From Bryoerythrophyllum caledonicum (Eukaryota; Streptophyta; Bryopsida; Pottiales; Pottiaceae), in assembly GCA_963971425.1 (NCBI GenBank), contig OZ020523.1, positions 9,110,867 through 9,174,866 on the forward strand: 64,000 nucleotides of DNA. Direction: 5' to 3'. The position numbers and the translations under genes were made by a program. The notes beneath the pieces are model-generated. The model had not been told where the DNA came from and did no database searches. It saw only the letters and a list, made by a program, of their open reading frames with translations. Below are positions 22,697 through 35,139 of the stretch, in pieces. Within the stretch, counting starts at the first letter, position 1, and each line of letters begins with the position of its first letter.

Positions 22697-24784
22697 TTGC
22701 TTATCCTAGTATTAGTGTGTCTTGCTTGCTTTTTTCTAGTACACCTTAAACTCACACTACTACCAATAGAATGCTCACTAGTACACACATGTAGCCACGA
22801 AAGACACAACACTCTCACATACATAGAACTTGCTGATAGCTACAACAACAGTACACAAATAACGAAATACCGTCTTGTTAGAAACAAACCCACTGAGCAG
22901 GAGCCACATAGACACAGTAACACTAACAAAGCACACATCGACACAGATACGCTTGATAGGGTACTAACCAGAAAGTTAGATCCGCCACATGAAAATACAT
23001 TGCGCAGCACCAACACAAGATCCAACAACGTATTGATACAACGTAACAGAGACACCAACTTGCAAGACCTGAAGGACCAGATCAGAGAGCAACTACTGAA
23101 GGCCGTGACAAGATCCAACACCGAACTTCTGCGACGCGACACCAACTTACTGAACCCAAAGGCCCTGATCACCAAACCGCCGCGAAGTGACTCCATCTTG
23201 CTGGACTTGAAGGCCCAGATCACCGAACTGCTGATACGAGACACCAACTTGCTGGACCTGAAAATCCAGATCACCGAACTGCTGCGACGCGACCCCAAAT
23301 CGCTGGACAACAAGGCCCAGACTGAGAGCGTAAGATTCAGTTGCAGGGGCAGCCGACCTCAACTGCATCAACAAAACACAAATAAGCGAAACAACGACCA
23401 CCACCAACAGACCAAGACAAAAATTCTAGGTAAGTTTTCTAACTCCTACAATCATTGTTGCTCACAAATTCAGTATAAAAAACATAAAACACACCATAAC
23501 CACAAGGATAATAGCACTGAATTAATAGTAAAATCCATAGTAGTAGCCTATAAAATCATAAACCAAACAAGTAGCTGCTACATTCGCATTAAATGTAAAA
23601 ACTCCAACAAAACCGTAGTAAAAGAAAATAAAAAACATACACAACTAGTAGAGAAAGCGAGGCAGTACATACATGTGCATCGAAAAAACATTGTTTGGTT
23701 CCAAAGCTGCAGCCAGAATCTAGGCGACCCGCGGAGGAAAGCACACGCAACGAACGCAGAATCAAGGCGACAGGAACAGAAGTGCCGAAATCAACGTGCA
23801 AGGATAGAGGAGAAAAGTAATGAACACTGCAGTCAGCCCAAAGCAAAGGATGTGAACAAGACCCACTCAAGAAAAGGCTGCGCAAACCCAAGAGAAGACC
23901 AACACAAGGCGGAGCCGCAAGAAAAAACCACACACAACAAATCTGTCAAGACAAGAAAGGAGTTAGCACGGTGCGAACCCGAGACTCAAGCAGCAAGTCC
24001 AAGCACAAGAACCCGACAGAAGGTGTCCAAGCAACAGCAAGAGCAGGGACGAGTAATAGCAAAACTGAGAGAACCGACAACAGAGACACAGCAGAGGAGA
24101 GAGTCGACACAAAAGATAGAGATCAGGACAATAGACACGAGGAACGCAACACCCGAGACCCAAGCAAAGGGACAGCACACGCAGAGCAAGGTACACGCAA
24201 GGAACGCAGCGCCCAAGACCCAGAAGAAGAGACAGCACACGCGGAGGAAGGTACTCGCAAGGAAGGACTTCGTACCTGCGAAACAAGGACCAACATACAG
24301 AAAGCACCCAGGAGATCAAGACAAAGAGCAGCGCGAAGAGGAAGACTCATCTCGCACGCAGGGAAAGGCAGCACATGCGACTTGTAAAAGGAGACACAAA
24401 GAAGCAGGCGATACACAAGACGACGTGCAACGCCGAACCCTAAGAAGGCCAGCCCCCACACACCGCTATTCGTACACTGCGCAGCCACCACAGAGCGCCA
24501 GCCCTCACACTCCGCTAGCCCACACTTCCCGTAGCCCAAAAACAGGCTCCGCCAGCCATCATACTACAACGACTACACCAACTGTCACGAAGGTAAGTCC
24601 AAGAACCCTCTCCCTTCAGAATTCGGTACTAACACCCCTTTGCTATTCTTTTACAGCCCAAATGTCAGATAGCGCCAAGAAAGACTGGGCCATGAACATG
24701 GACATTGAATCACCAGACAGTACCCCCCCCCAGAGCCAATACAAGGGCGGCCAACAGAGAAGAATGCGAGGCCAGCAGCAGTAA
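22697..24784 (+). CDS. Open frame in the LINE 5' region, 695 codons, doubtful
   Basis: It starts with a hydrophobic stretch and is then charged and low in complexity. Residues ~115-210 hold degenerate repeats of RDTNLLDLKAQITELL type (23040-23320). No domain is recognised. Consensus splice signals occur inside it: a donor GTAAGTCC after ACGAAG at ~24591 and an acceptor TTCTTTTACAG at ~24658, just before the ORF1 ATG. The region may therefore be a 5' leader rather than protein-coding. The frame overlaps the ORF1 reading frame by 80 bases. Confidence 0.25.
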   Translation: MLILVLVCLACFFLVHLKLTLLPIECSLVHTCSHERHNTLTYIELADSYNNSTQITKYRLVRNKPTEQEPHRHSNTNKAHIDTDTLDRVLTRKLDPPHENTLRSTNTRSNNVLIQRNRDTNLQDLKDQIREQLLKAVTRSNTELLRRDTNLLNPKALITKPPRSDSILLDLKAQITELLIRDTNLLDLKIQITELLRRDPKSLDNKAQTESVRFSCRGSRPQLHQQNTNKRNNDHHQQTKTKILGKFSNSYNHCCSQIQYKKHKTHHNHKDNSTELIVKSIVVAYKIINQTSSCYIRIKCKNSNKTVVKENKKHTQLVEKARQYIHVHRKNIVWFQSCSQNLGDPRRKAHATNAESRRQEQKCRNQRARIEEKSNEHCSQPKAKDVNKTHSRKGCANPREDQHKAEPQEKTTHNKSVKTRKELARCEPETQAASPSTRTRQKVSKQQQEQGRVIAKLREPTTETQQRRESTQKIEIRTIDTRNATPETQAKGQHTQSKVHARNAAPKTQKKRQHTRRKVLARKDFVPAKQGPTYRKHPGDQDKEQREEEDSSRTQGKAAHATCKRRHKEAGDTQDDVQRRTLRRPAPTHRYSYTAQPPQSASPHTPLAHTSRSPKTGSASHHTTTTTPTVTKVSPRTLSLQNSVLTPLCYSFTAQMSDSAKKDWAMNMDIESPDSTPPQSQYKGGQQRRMRGQQQ

Positions 24785-26285
24785 GAAGAGCAAGGTCTCC
24801 CTTAACCAAGAAGGTAATAAAACACAAGAACCTGATTTCACCAAATTCAAACTTTGGTTGGGCTTCCCAGCCATGGAGGCATTGGCCGTGGAAGAAGGGG
24901 CTGAAGAACTATTCAGTGGAGAATCTGTGATTGACATGATCACACGAGGACTCAAGAAGGAAGAGGCTATGGAGGTGGCCAAAGCAAGGATAGCCTTCCC
25001 CCGTATTCCTCAAATGCTCTACCCCATGACTAGAGTTGGAGTGGAAGGACAACACTACAATATTACGCAAGTGCCATTTGACATCAAAACTAGTGAGTTT
25101 TCTGGACTCTCTCTCAATTTCCATGTTGCCATCTTCTTCGAAACCCCTAAAAATCCTCTCATGCATGATGATGTTAGGAAAATGGTAATGGCAAGACTCA
25201 TGAAGATGGACATTGTTTTAGGGATAGACCTCATTGACCCAATTGCTATCCAATGCCTAAGCATAAAAAATGGGAAAACTAAGGGGGTATGGGCGGGGTG
25301 TATCAAATTGCACCTTCTAAAACCAGAAATTGATGGTTTAATGCTACTCAAAGGCCTTAGGCCTTTTATTCTAACAATTGATGGAGAATGTGTAGTGGGG
25401 AAAGTTTGCAAAACTTACCATGGAATTGCCAATGGCTCTAACCTATCCGTGAAAATCAAGAGTGAGTCATTGGTGGGGATATCCGCACAAGTCCTTTTCA
25501 AAGAAGCACTTGGAAATAGCTTCCACCGGAGGCAAGAGTTTGAAATAACGGGAGTACAAAAAGTCACCGAAGACTCACATGCCTTCATCATCGCCACCAC
25601 ACCTCAGCAAGTGAAAAAGATTTTGTTGCATCATATCACCTTGCGTGGAGAGGTTGTGCATGCAAGACAAGTCCTTTCCACCAAAGGACCCAAAGGTATT
25701 ATCGAATCCAAAGCTAGGAAAGATGCATTGACACTCACCTTATCACCTCTTCCCATTTGTTTGAATGTTGAAAGCACAACACATGAAATCTATAAAATCA
25801 TGGGTGGAGCTAATGTACGTTCGATTTGGTTTCACCGAGACAATGGCACTAACCACAATGGTAGTGCCAACGTCTTATGCTCTAACGTCATTGTCTATAG
25901 AACGTTTGTGAAGAAAACACATCTCATTGGTGGGAACTACGTTGACTTCTCACCCCACCGAAGGAGCTTGGAAGGACTTGAGCCTCCAACGGAAGAGCAA
26001 GTGAAGTCATTTGGTTTTGACGACATCAACACCGCGATTGTCAACACTATAGCTACATACAACATGCAAGAGAAGAACGACAACATCACCAAGAGAGATA
26101 TGGTGGAACTCTTGGAAGAAAACAACAAGAAGATGAGGCAAGAGAATATGGACTACGCCAACAAACTACATGGTGAATTGAAGGCTCAAATGGAAGAGAT
26201 TCAAGAGTCCATGTTTGCCACACTTGAAGGCATGAGAGCCTTTACGAGCAAAATCAACAAACCAAGACTTGAGCCAAACATGTGA
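24662..26285 (+). CDS. LINE ORF1-like protein with C-terminal coiled coil, frameshifted
   Basis: The long frame ending at 26285 (526 codons) has no ATG at its start. The only good ATG, 24662 (MSDSAKKDW), is in the next frame and would join it if one base were missing from the nine-C tract at 24723-24731. After the join come a basic NLS-like SSSKKSK, a ~400-residue globular part without a recognised motif, and a charged helical end (residues ~470-520, EENNKKMRQENMDYANK) likely to be a coiled coil. Position directly upstream of ORF2 suits a nucleic-acid-binding ORF1 protein; RNA binding is inferred. The frame was called ORF1 from position and layout, not from a recognised family. Confidence 0.6.
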
Positions 26286-26563
26286 ACTGAAAAGACCACA
26301 TAGTAATACGTATATATCGTATAGAATACCACAATATACAAATAGATCATTTATACAATACTAGGAATAAATATATAGAAGTATACAAATATATAAATAC
26401 AACATATATAAGGTGTATTGAATACTATACTAAAAACCGTACTAGCTATTGCAATATATACATTGCACAACACTGTATTTTTTACTCCATTAAATATAAA
26501 TACTATACAAAATATTATGATAAATACACAAGTGATACCATATTCAAACAACAATACAAAGAC

Positions 26564-29500
26564 TTGGCGATACAATACAAATTTATTTGGCGAGACTTTA
26601 AATACAAAATACAACATTATATTAGGCCTCACAAATATTTATACCGTATGAAAAGAAACAAAAAAATACACGTACACCGTAAACCGCACATGATACTACA
26701 GTACACAACATCTAGCACACAATATAATAAAAATAATGATACAAATAATGGTACGTACGCTAGTACATATACTAATAGAAATAAAGATACATACGGTGGC
26801 ACATATAATGATACGACTATTGGTAAGTATACTGGTACACATACCGACATGAATACTGGTACGTACATTTGTACGAATACTGGTACGTACATTGGTATGA
26901 ATACTGATACATATATCAATAAAAACACTGGTACTAATATCGACAAGTATACTGATACGTATACTGAAACATACACGAATACGAATAAAAATACTAAAAT
27001 GAATAATGGCAAGAATATTGATACGAGCATTGACACAAATAGTGACAAAAATAGTGACAAAAAATACAATGAAAATATCAAGAATATGATTGAGATGAAG
27101 AAAATAATAAGTTCGATTGGTAAACAAAATACATCTATAAAGTATAACAACAAAAACAAATATACTCAAAATCAAAAAGCAAGCAACAAACTCGAAGATC
27201 ACAAAATAAAAGAAAGGACAAACACAAAAAGTAAGAAATTTCTTAAACCTAGTAAAGAAATAAAAAACACAAAGAGAAATAAAAAAATTGGAACTTACAT
27301 GAAATACATATGGAAAACAAAGATTAGAAATGATTCAAAACAAATAAATACTAAGAAGAATATTAAAAAACAAAGAAAATCTACAAGAGAAGATATAACT
27401 AAGAAAGGAAATAAAATAAAACTAAAGAAAGGAAATATATCAAAGAATGTAGATAGAACAAAAATAAGAAAAGGTAATAAAATGAAAACAAACAAAAAAA
27501 TAAATGTAAAGGATAAAATTAATCAAAGGAATAGACCAAATATACAAACAAAAAACGAAAGTATCAAAACCAAAATAAAAAATAAAAGGAATAAGAGTAG
27601 AGATGGAATTAGAATAAATAATAAAAGGAAAGAGAAAATAAGTACCACAACTACGTATAACAAAAAAGGAAAAAATAATAATGAAAACAATAAAAGAAAT
27701 AAGGGTAGAAGGGAATCTAAACCCAAAAACCATCAGAAGATAAGGAATATTAAAATGACTGAAAATAGAAAAGTCAAGGAGAGTAAAAAGAGATATTATA
27801 TATTAAATAGGAAGAAGATAGATATTTATAAAATTTCAAAGGTTTCAAATAGACTAAGTAATATTAAAAATATAAAGAATAAATCGGAGAGGATATATAA
27901 GAAGAAAATAAAGGGTAAGGCAGAAAACCACTATCATAAGAAAACATATAACAAGAACATAACAACAAACAACAGTACTAAAAATAGAATATGCTTCTTA
28001 AGAAAATCAAAAATAAACGATGGAAGAATAACCAAATTAGTAATGAGAATTAATTATAATAAGAATTCAAATATGAATAAAATAGCTAAAAACAGCAGTA
28101 CTAAAAATAGAATCTGCTTCTTAAGAAAATAAAAAATAAGCGATGGAAGAATAACCAAATTAGTAATGAGAATTAATTATAAGAAGAATTTAAATATGAA
28201 TAAAATAGCTAAAAACAACAGTACTAAGAATAGAATATGCTTCTTAACAAAATCAAAAATAAGCGATGGAAGAATAACCATAGTAGTAATGAGAATTAAT
28301 GATAATAAGAATACAAATATGAATAAAATAGCTAAAAACAACAGTACTATAAATAGAATATGCTTCTTAAGAAAATTAAAAATAAACGATGGAAGAATAA
28401 GCAAATTAGTAATGAGAAATAATTATAATAAGAATACAAATATGAATAAAATAGTTATAAATAGCAGTAGTAAAAATAGAATATACTTATATGGTAAAGT
28501 AACAAAATTAATAATGGGAATTAATTATAATAGGAATACAAATACAAATAAAATAGCTATAAATAACAAGAGTAAAAATAGAATATACTTCCTAAGAAAA
28601 TCAAAAATAAGGGATGGAAAATTAACCAAAATAGAATTAAGAATTAATTATAATGAGAATACAAAGATTAAGAACACAGCTATAAACAGCAAGACTAAAA
28701 ATAGAATACGCTTACTAAGAAAATCAAAAATAATAAAAATAGAAGGGTGGATTTATGTCTCGCCGGCCGGAAGGGCGCCGATGGCGCCAAAAATAGAATT
28801 ATTAAAAATAAAAACTCTAAAAATAGAAATTCTAATGACAGTAAGAATATATACGAATTTGATTGAAATAAATATCAATATATTTTTTCTGTATACTGGT
28901 ACGAATCTGTATAACTATCTATATAATGGTACGTATACAGATACGTATACTGTTGCATATACTAATACAAATTTTGATACTTACACAAATACCAATATGA
29001 ATTTTGGTACGTATACTAGTACGTACCAAAACACGAATACTATAAAGGATACTGATTCAAACACCGAGACAAAATCCGAGGTATATACTAATACGAACAT
29101 ACGAATAAATAATAATACGAAAACAAATATAAATACATATACACACACAAAGACAACAACACACCATCAACATAACACATACAGAGAAGAATGCCGGTCT
29201 CCGAAGAAGGCCGGCGTGAATCGTAACACATACATATACATACACACATACAAAAACAAATACACACAATCAAAAAAACACCAAAGTCACATACAAAAAC
29301 AAAAAAACTTTAAACAAAACAAAAAACCCATCTACTACAAACTACTAATATTAATCGGAGGAGACATAGACACTAACCCAGGACCTATGCCGTACGTATT
29401 AAAAAGACACCCCACTTCACACAAAAAGAATGCCAAAACATATTTCATACCAAATACTAATACAAACACCAAAACAAACAATTGTACAAACCACAAAGTA

Positions 29501-29704
29501 TATAATAACACCGCATATGAAAAAAAGGACTTAAAAACCACTTTAAAAACCAACATAAACCCACATACAAATAGTCTTAAACATAAGAGTTACATATATA
29601 CACGGACAAAAACAACCAAGATAAAATACAACCAATCATACATACATCCATATACCACTAAAACAAAAACAACCACAAAAAACACATGGACAAAAAAAAA
29701 CTAA
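26564..29704 (+). CDS. Low-complexity Asn/Thr/Lys-rich frame of the LINE, ending in a 2A-like motif
   Basis: One frame runs through this region with a single TAA at 28130-28132, where repeat comparison suggests TCA was mutated. Residues ~60-160 consist of NTGTY/NTDTY-type units. Then comes a Lys-rich stretch, then about six 126-bp repeats (RICFLRKSKINDGRITKL...). The end carries GGDIDTNPGP and a downstream KRHPTSHKKN segment that is duplicated in ORF2. Openness alone is weak evidence because both strands are open in such composition. The in-frame 2A-like motif near the end is the main reason to believe it is translated. Confidence 0.4.
26700..27060. repeat. Degenerate short repeats (AATACTGGTACGTACATT type)
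   Basis: Units of 12-24 bases built from ACTGGTACGTAC and AATACTGATAC words recur, and similar words return at 28905-29045. In frame they encode the NTGTY-type tract. Confidence 0.7.
27955..28740 (+). repeat. ~126-bp tandem repeats inside the LINE
   Basis: About six imperfect units share AATAGAATATGCTTCTTAAG, AAAATCAAAAATAA.CGATGG and GAATTAATTATAATAAGAAT. They start near 27975, 28100, 28226, 28350 and 28470, with weaker copies to 28740. Each encodes ~42 residues in the same frame. Confidence 0.75.
29333..29480 (+). repeat. Direct duplication carrying the 2A-like motif, copy 1 of 2
   Basis: The second copy is at 29842-29989, 509 bases downstream. Both encode Y(Y/H)KLL, the 2A-like motif, then LKRHPTSHKKNAK and YFIPNT. 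They lie in different reading frames relative to the window (frame 2 and frame 1). Confidence 0.8.
29342..29386 (+). other. 2A-like ribosome-skipping motif, copy 1
   Basis: It encodes LLILIGGDIDTNPGP, close to the 2A consensus D-(V/I)-E-x-N-P-G-P with Asp in place of Glu, preceded by a hydrophobic stretch as in functional 2A peptides. It sits in frame in the low-complexity ORF. The predicted skip would be between Gly (29381-29383) and Pro (29384-29386). The Asp substitution may weaken it. Confidence 0.6.
29692..29700 (+). other. Nine-A tract at the low-complexity ORF / ORF2 junction
   Basis: The upstream frame reads ACA AAA AAA AAC TAA; a -1 slip on A AAA AAA leads straight into ORF2. Alternatively ORF2 begins at the ATG at 29686 by re-initiation. 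The sequence fits both and does not decide between them. Confidence 0.4.
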
Positions 29705-29850
29705 CGACAAAAACAACTACACCTACTATAAAAATAAATAAACCCACAACTCACACACAAAATACAAACATCCACCTACCCCCAAACCAACAAGCCATTA
29801 ATAACACAACAAAGCCTTTGAAATACACCACTAAACATATATACCACAAA

Positions 29851-29895
29851 CTTCTACTACTTCTAGGAGGAGACATTGAAACCAACCCGGGACCC
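29851..29895 (+). other. 2A-like ribosome-skipping motif, copy 2 (canonical)
   Basis: It encodes LLLLLGGDIETNPGP, matching the D-(V/I)-E-x-N-P-G-P consensus exactly, at ORF2 residues 56-70. Skipping would release a ~69-residue leader and leave the enzyme starting with Pro. 2A-like motifs near the N terminus are known in some trypanosome and animal non-LTR elements. Confidence 0.75.
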
Positions 29896-32565
29896 ATGCC
29901 CAATATACTAAAAAGACATCCTACATCACATAAGAAAAATGCCAAAATCTACTTTATACCTAATACCATAAAACTCCAACCAGAATATGAACACATTGCA
30001 AAACCCTTCGCACCACTCCTAAAAAACACACACACATTACACCACATACACAACACTTCCCACCCAAACATTGCCCAATACATACAACAAAAAAATACGC
30101 ATCCACCACCCCACATCTTATATGCACTAATAATCACTACTCATCCAAACATAGATGAATGTAACCAACTTCTAAATCCACAAAATTTGAACACAATTAC
30201 ATGGACTAATACACTCCTACAAACCTTACTAACCTTACAAAACCCACCAGAACGACACATTTACACTCCACACCCCTATACTGAATTCCTAGTAGACAAC
30301 CAAAATATTATAAACCATGAGAACTCAATACATAAAAGACTATACGACTTCTTACATAGTCAAGACATACCACCCTCAAATGATATAATAAAACTAAAAT
30401 TCCCTTACCTCCCTAACAACCTCATAAATGAATCACTAAAATGCCTAGACCCTATACCAGAATACACCCACCCACCCCCACCTCTTCCCTACATCCCTCC
30501 TCAAAACCAAAATCAAAACATTAGACCAAACCAAGAAAATACATACATAATCACATGGAATGCCTCCTCACTAAACACTGCCCTTCCTAGCTTACAAACT
30601 CTAGTCGCAAACACAGACACACCACCGGCTCTTATAGTTATACAAGAAACAAAACTAACCGCCACAAAGTCTACAAAATATATACAAAATATATTTCAAG
30701 ACTATAAACTCATCTTTAACAATACACATGCACTTACAAGATGCATGCAACAAAGGAGACCATACACACCGGGCCGCGGAGGCCTCCTTACATTAATACA
30801 CAAAAAATATACATTCCCCGGCAACATCAACAAAATCCCTACCCCAATGCACATATCACCATACATTCAAATAATTAAAATCACTAATCACCTACTACAA
30901 TCGTGGTTAATCTTTCACATGTATATGCCATCCCATCCCGAAGATACTAGATTTCTCTTAGATATACAAAACACTATTACAACCCATATTAATAATCATC
31001 CCAATCATACATACCTATTATGTGGAGACTTCAATAGAGACATAGCGCTAATTGGCCGCCAAAATGGAAACCATCACACCCCCCCTCAAAACATTGATTA
31101 CCAATGGCGACGCTTCACAGAAAACTTAAACTTCACTTACATCAATACCGATACACAATTCTCTAGACAAGGTGGCTACAATTATAGTGATTGGAGTCTA
31201 ATAGATGGTTTCTATATAAATACAAATAACAACACACAATACACCTCCACATCAAACAAAGATATTATTCTCAATTCCGACCACTCACCCGTACAACTGC
31301 ACATCCCAAATAATACACTAATTAGTAGAACTCCCACAATCCCAAACAAAGACACTATACGCATACTCAACCCCATCCCAAAAACCAACATAGAAAAATT
31401 CAACACAAAATTCTTCGAAGAAAACACCGTACAAATAGACTCCCTCATAAACACTCTTGAAATCAATAGTCAATTAACACAAGCACAATGGCAAGAAGCA
31501 TGCCACTCTCTAGACAAACTCATCAATAAAATCTCTGATACACTAGAACAAACTTGTAGAGCACACCCAATACCCCAAATGACAAACAGAACCTCTCAAC
31601 AAGGCGGGTATCTACCCCGCAAACTTTCTAAAACCTGGAAACAACACTTAACCACATACCATACCATACGTAAAACCATTAGAATTGTAAAAAACAACCC
31701 TCAATGGCGTAACCACCCCATACACAACGAACTACTAAATATACAACACATCCAAATCCCTACCCCGCCGCCTCCGGACCTTCCCCACGATACATGGATA
31801 AAAGATATCGCGATAATTGCAAAAAATGCCAACATACAAGCCCGGAAAATAATCACAAAATACACAAAAGAAAACATTAAAAAAGCCATCTCAAAATACA
31901 GACAACTATACGAAATCAGCCCCAAAAAAATTAACAAAAAAGTCTTTAAAAACCTTGAATCCCCACCAATGGATTGTATCAAAGATCAATATAATAATAT
32001 TCTAACTAGCCCCGAAGACATTGCGAATGAAATATTCAACCAACAAACAAAAACCAATAGACCAACAGTACCAACATGTAATTACCAGCCACAACATACA
32101 ATAGAATGCACATGTGCAATACGCCAATACCCTTGGCACGACCTGGACGGATATACCCTTGACAAACGGGGCGAACCAGAAATTCCACTACATAAATACC
32201 TCAACAGAGCCACATACGACACATGCCTCCAAAATCTTGGAAATAATAAAGCCCCAGGCCCAGACCGCATACCAAACTCAATACTCAAAAACATGCCTCC
32301 AAGATTTCATAAACTACTATTCCTATTCTTTTCTCACTGCTATAAACAAAAACAAATACCAAATTCATGGAAAACAAGTGCAACAATTCTACTATACAAG
32401 AAAGGCGACCCATCCATGCTACCCAATCATAGACCAATTGCACTAGCTAACACAATATATAAGTTTTTTACCAGTACACTCACCCACATACTATCCTCAT
32501 ACGGCGAAAAATTCAAAATCCTACATGATAGTCAAGAAGGATTTAGAGCGGAGAGAAGTACCGCA

Positions 32566-32568
32566 TGA
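32566..32568 (+). other. Premature TGA inside the reverse transcriptase
   Basis: It lies between FRAERSTA and QIQTTIAALEDAK, in the conserved RT block before the DFKNAF motif. The frame continues intact on both sides. A CGA-to-TGA change would explain it. Confidence 0.75.
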
Positions 32569-35136
32569 CAAATACAAACTACAATAGCCGCATTAGAAGA
32601 CGCAAAATTTACTAACCAAGATATATACATACTATACGTGGACTTCAAAAATGCCTTTGGCTCAATTGATCATGCCAGACTTCTAGCAATAATGTCAGAC
32701 CTTGGCTACCCAAAAGAGGCAACTACACTTGTTGGAAACATCTATTCCCAATCATCTACTTGCTATATCGGCGAACACTTTGGGAAAACAAAACCTATAC
32801 CCATCCAAAGAGGAACTATACAAGGGGACACCCTCAGCCCACACCTATTTATTATATTTTTAGAACCACTACTTAGATGGCTAGAAAGAGGCAATAATGG
32901 ATATACTTTCGGTACATCACAAGTCACAATAAACTCCGCCGCATACGCAGATGACCTAGCCACCATAACTAACAAAATCAAATCAATCCAAATACAACTC
33001 CATAAAATTGATAGATATTGTAAATGGGCTGGCATGGATGTGGGAGTTCCAAAATGTGCCGCTACCGGTTGCCCAAACAAATCTAAATTGAACCCTACCA
33101 CTTTCAAAGCCCTAATGCAAACCTCTAACATCAACTACCGCAACCAACCAATCCCTATACTACACCAAAACGAACCATACATATACCTGGGTACAAATCT
33201 TGTTCCCTCACTAAAATGGAAAATCCAAATCCACACTACAACCACAAAGCTCATCAAACAATGCAAAGAACTAACAACATGCCCAGCCACCATGAAACAA
33301 AAAATAAAAATGGTTGATACCGTACTACGCCCAGGTGTGGCATACAGTTTCTACGGTGTACCATACTCTATGCCAGCTATCAAAAAACTTGATAAAAAAA
33401 TAATAGCCATACAAAAAACCATATGTGGATTACCAAAATGTATGTCAAACGCAATAACCCAACTACCACATAACCTATTTGGACTTGAAGCTTTCTCCCT
33501 CAAAAACGCATACCTCCGATGTATAGGCGAACAACTACAAAATGCTCTAAACAATAAAGGAAGACTTGGGAAAATATATAATGGATTAACTCACTATGTC
33601 CTTGCCCAATATGGTGGCGCTGAAAACATACCGAGAATTAAAAAAAGTGACTGCATAAGATCACCAATAACACGAACATTCTTCTTATTAACACATATAG
33701 CTAAAGCCCACCTTAAAAGTACGCTCCCGAACTTCCTCACTAATCCTACAACACTAGAAATACTATGGCGCCAAGAAACATTAAATCATAACACACTCAA
33801 TGCCCAACTCTCCCAAAAGCTTCTACAAAAACTCCTCACAAAAAATATTTTTGAACTAAACCAAATTACCTTACCTAACGGTACACACATCATGAACAAT
33901 GAGGACTTCAAAACCTACCACTTCACCCCATCTAAACTAATAAAGAGTGCCCTAAGTGTTGCTAAACAACTATTTTGCCACATAACATGCCCCACTATAT
34001 GTCATACGCCTTGCAACATACACCCATACTCTCATACACTTAAAGATCCATTCATCACCCTCAACAATAACATCATCCCAAGAAATATTCCCACACCAAC
34101 CAATCCCCCTAACCCTCCACATACATACCACCCCCGCCCCCCAACATACATCCCCAAAAATCCTACCACATACCCCATTAATAATATCATAAACCATAAA
34201 CATATCCAACACACAGACACAAATAACATACAAAATACCTACACAAAATATCTATGCCAATGGCAACACAATGATAATACATACAATAAATGGCTCCCCC
34301 AAAGAGACCTTTTTCCACGGCATGACACCAATACCTCCACACATAACACTGAAAAATTAAAACAATACTACCAAAAGATCCAAAACAAAATATACTCAGA
34401 TATCATCCTTGCCCACCATCCACAAGAACAATCCTCAGACTCAAGGTCCGTAACGCCACCCCTAATTATCCCACTCTTAAACATCTACACAACAGAATGC
34501 AACCCCGAAAATGATATCCTTACATCCTCAAACACAATTCAAATAGATAACAATCAAGCACATCTATACGAAGAAAACGGCCGACATTTACACACCATAC
34601 CCATTACCCGGCTCCAATGGTTATGGAACCAATATCATACAAAATTACAATCCCCTACAAACATTGAACCAACAACCCAACCCTTTGAAACCGAACTAAT
34701 ATGGCTTTACCAAAGATATAAATATCGAATACCAAAAACTGACCCCCTCAAAAATGCGCATTACACAATACCCACCCCCATCTTAGACTCACTGATATCA
34801 TCCTTTAACATCGAACACTCATACTTTTCCTCCCCGATCACATGTCCTACCAAACTAAATAAATTCTACTCACCGTACGAAAGAGACAAAATATTTGGAT
34901 CCCTAGGCAAGGCCTTTGAACACAAATGGATCGGAAATGGAATAGCTCACCCCCACAACGAGGAAGACATAGAACAAGCCATACATTGGGCTAGACTTGC
35001 CGCCAAACACGATCCAAATAACACAAAAACAATCATCGTCACACCGAACAACAATTGGTACCAAAACAACAACCAACATTCAAACCCATTCCCAGATTCC
35101 CACATCATTGCATTATTCGAAGCAGACACAATACCA

Positions 35137-35139
35137 TAA
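35137..35139 (+). other. Premature TAA between RT and RNase H
   Basis: The reading frame is the same before and after this codon and continues into the RNase H domain at 35461, so this is a point nonsense change, not the end of ORF2. Confidence 0.7.

Noticed and set aside
26629..27159. Minus-strand hydrophobic frames of 176 and 168 codons
   Set aside because: They are the complement of short NTGTY-type repeats; the hydrophobicity follows from repeat composition.
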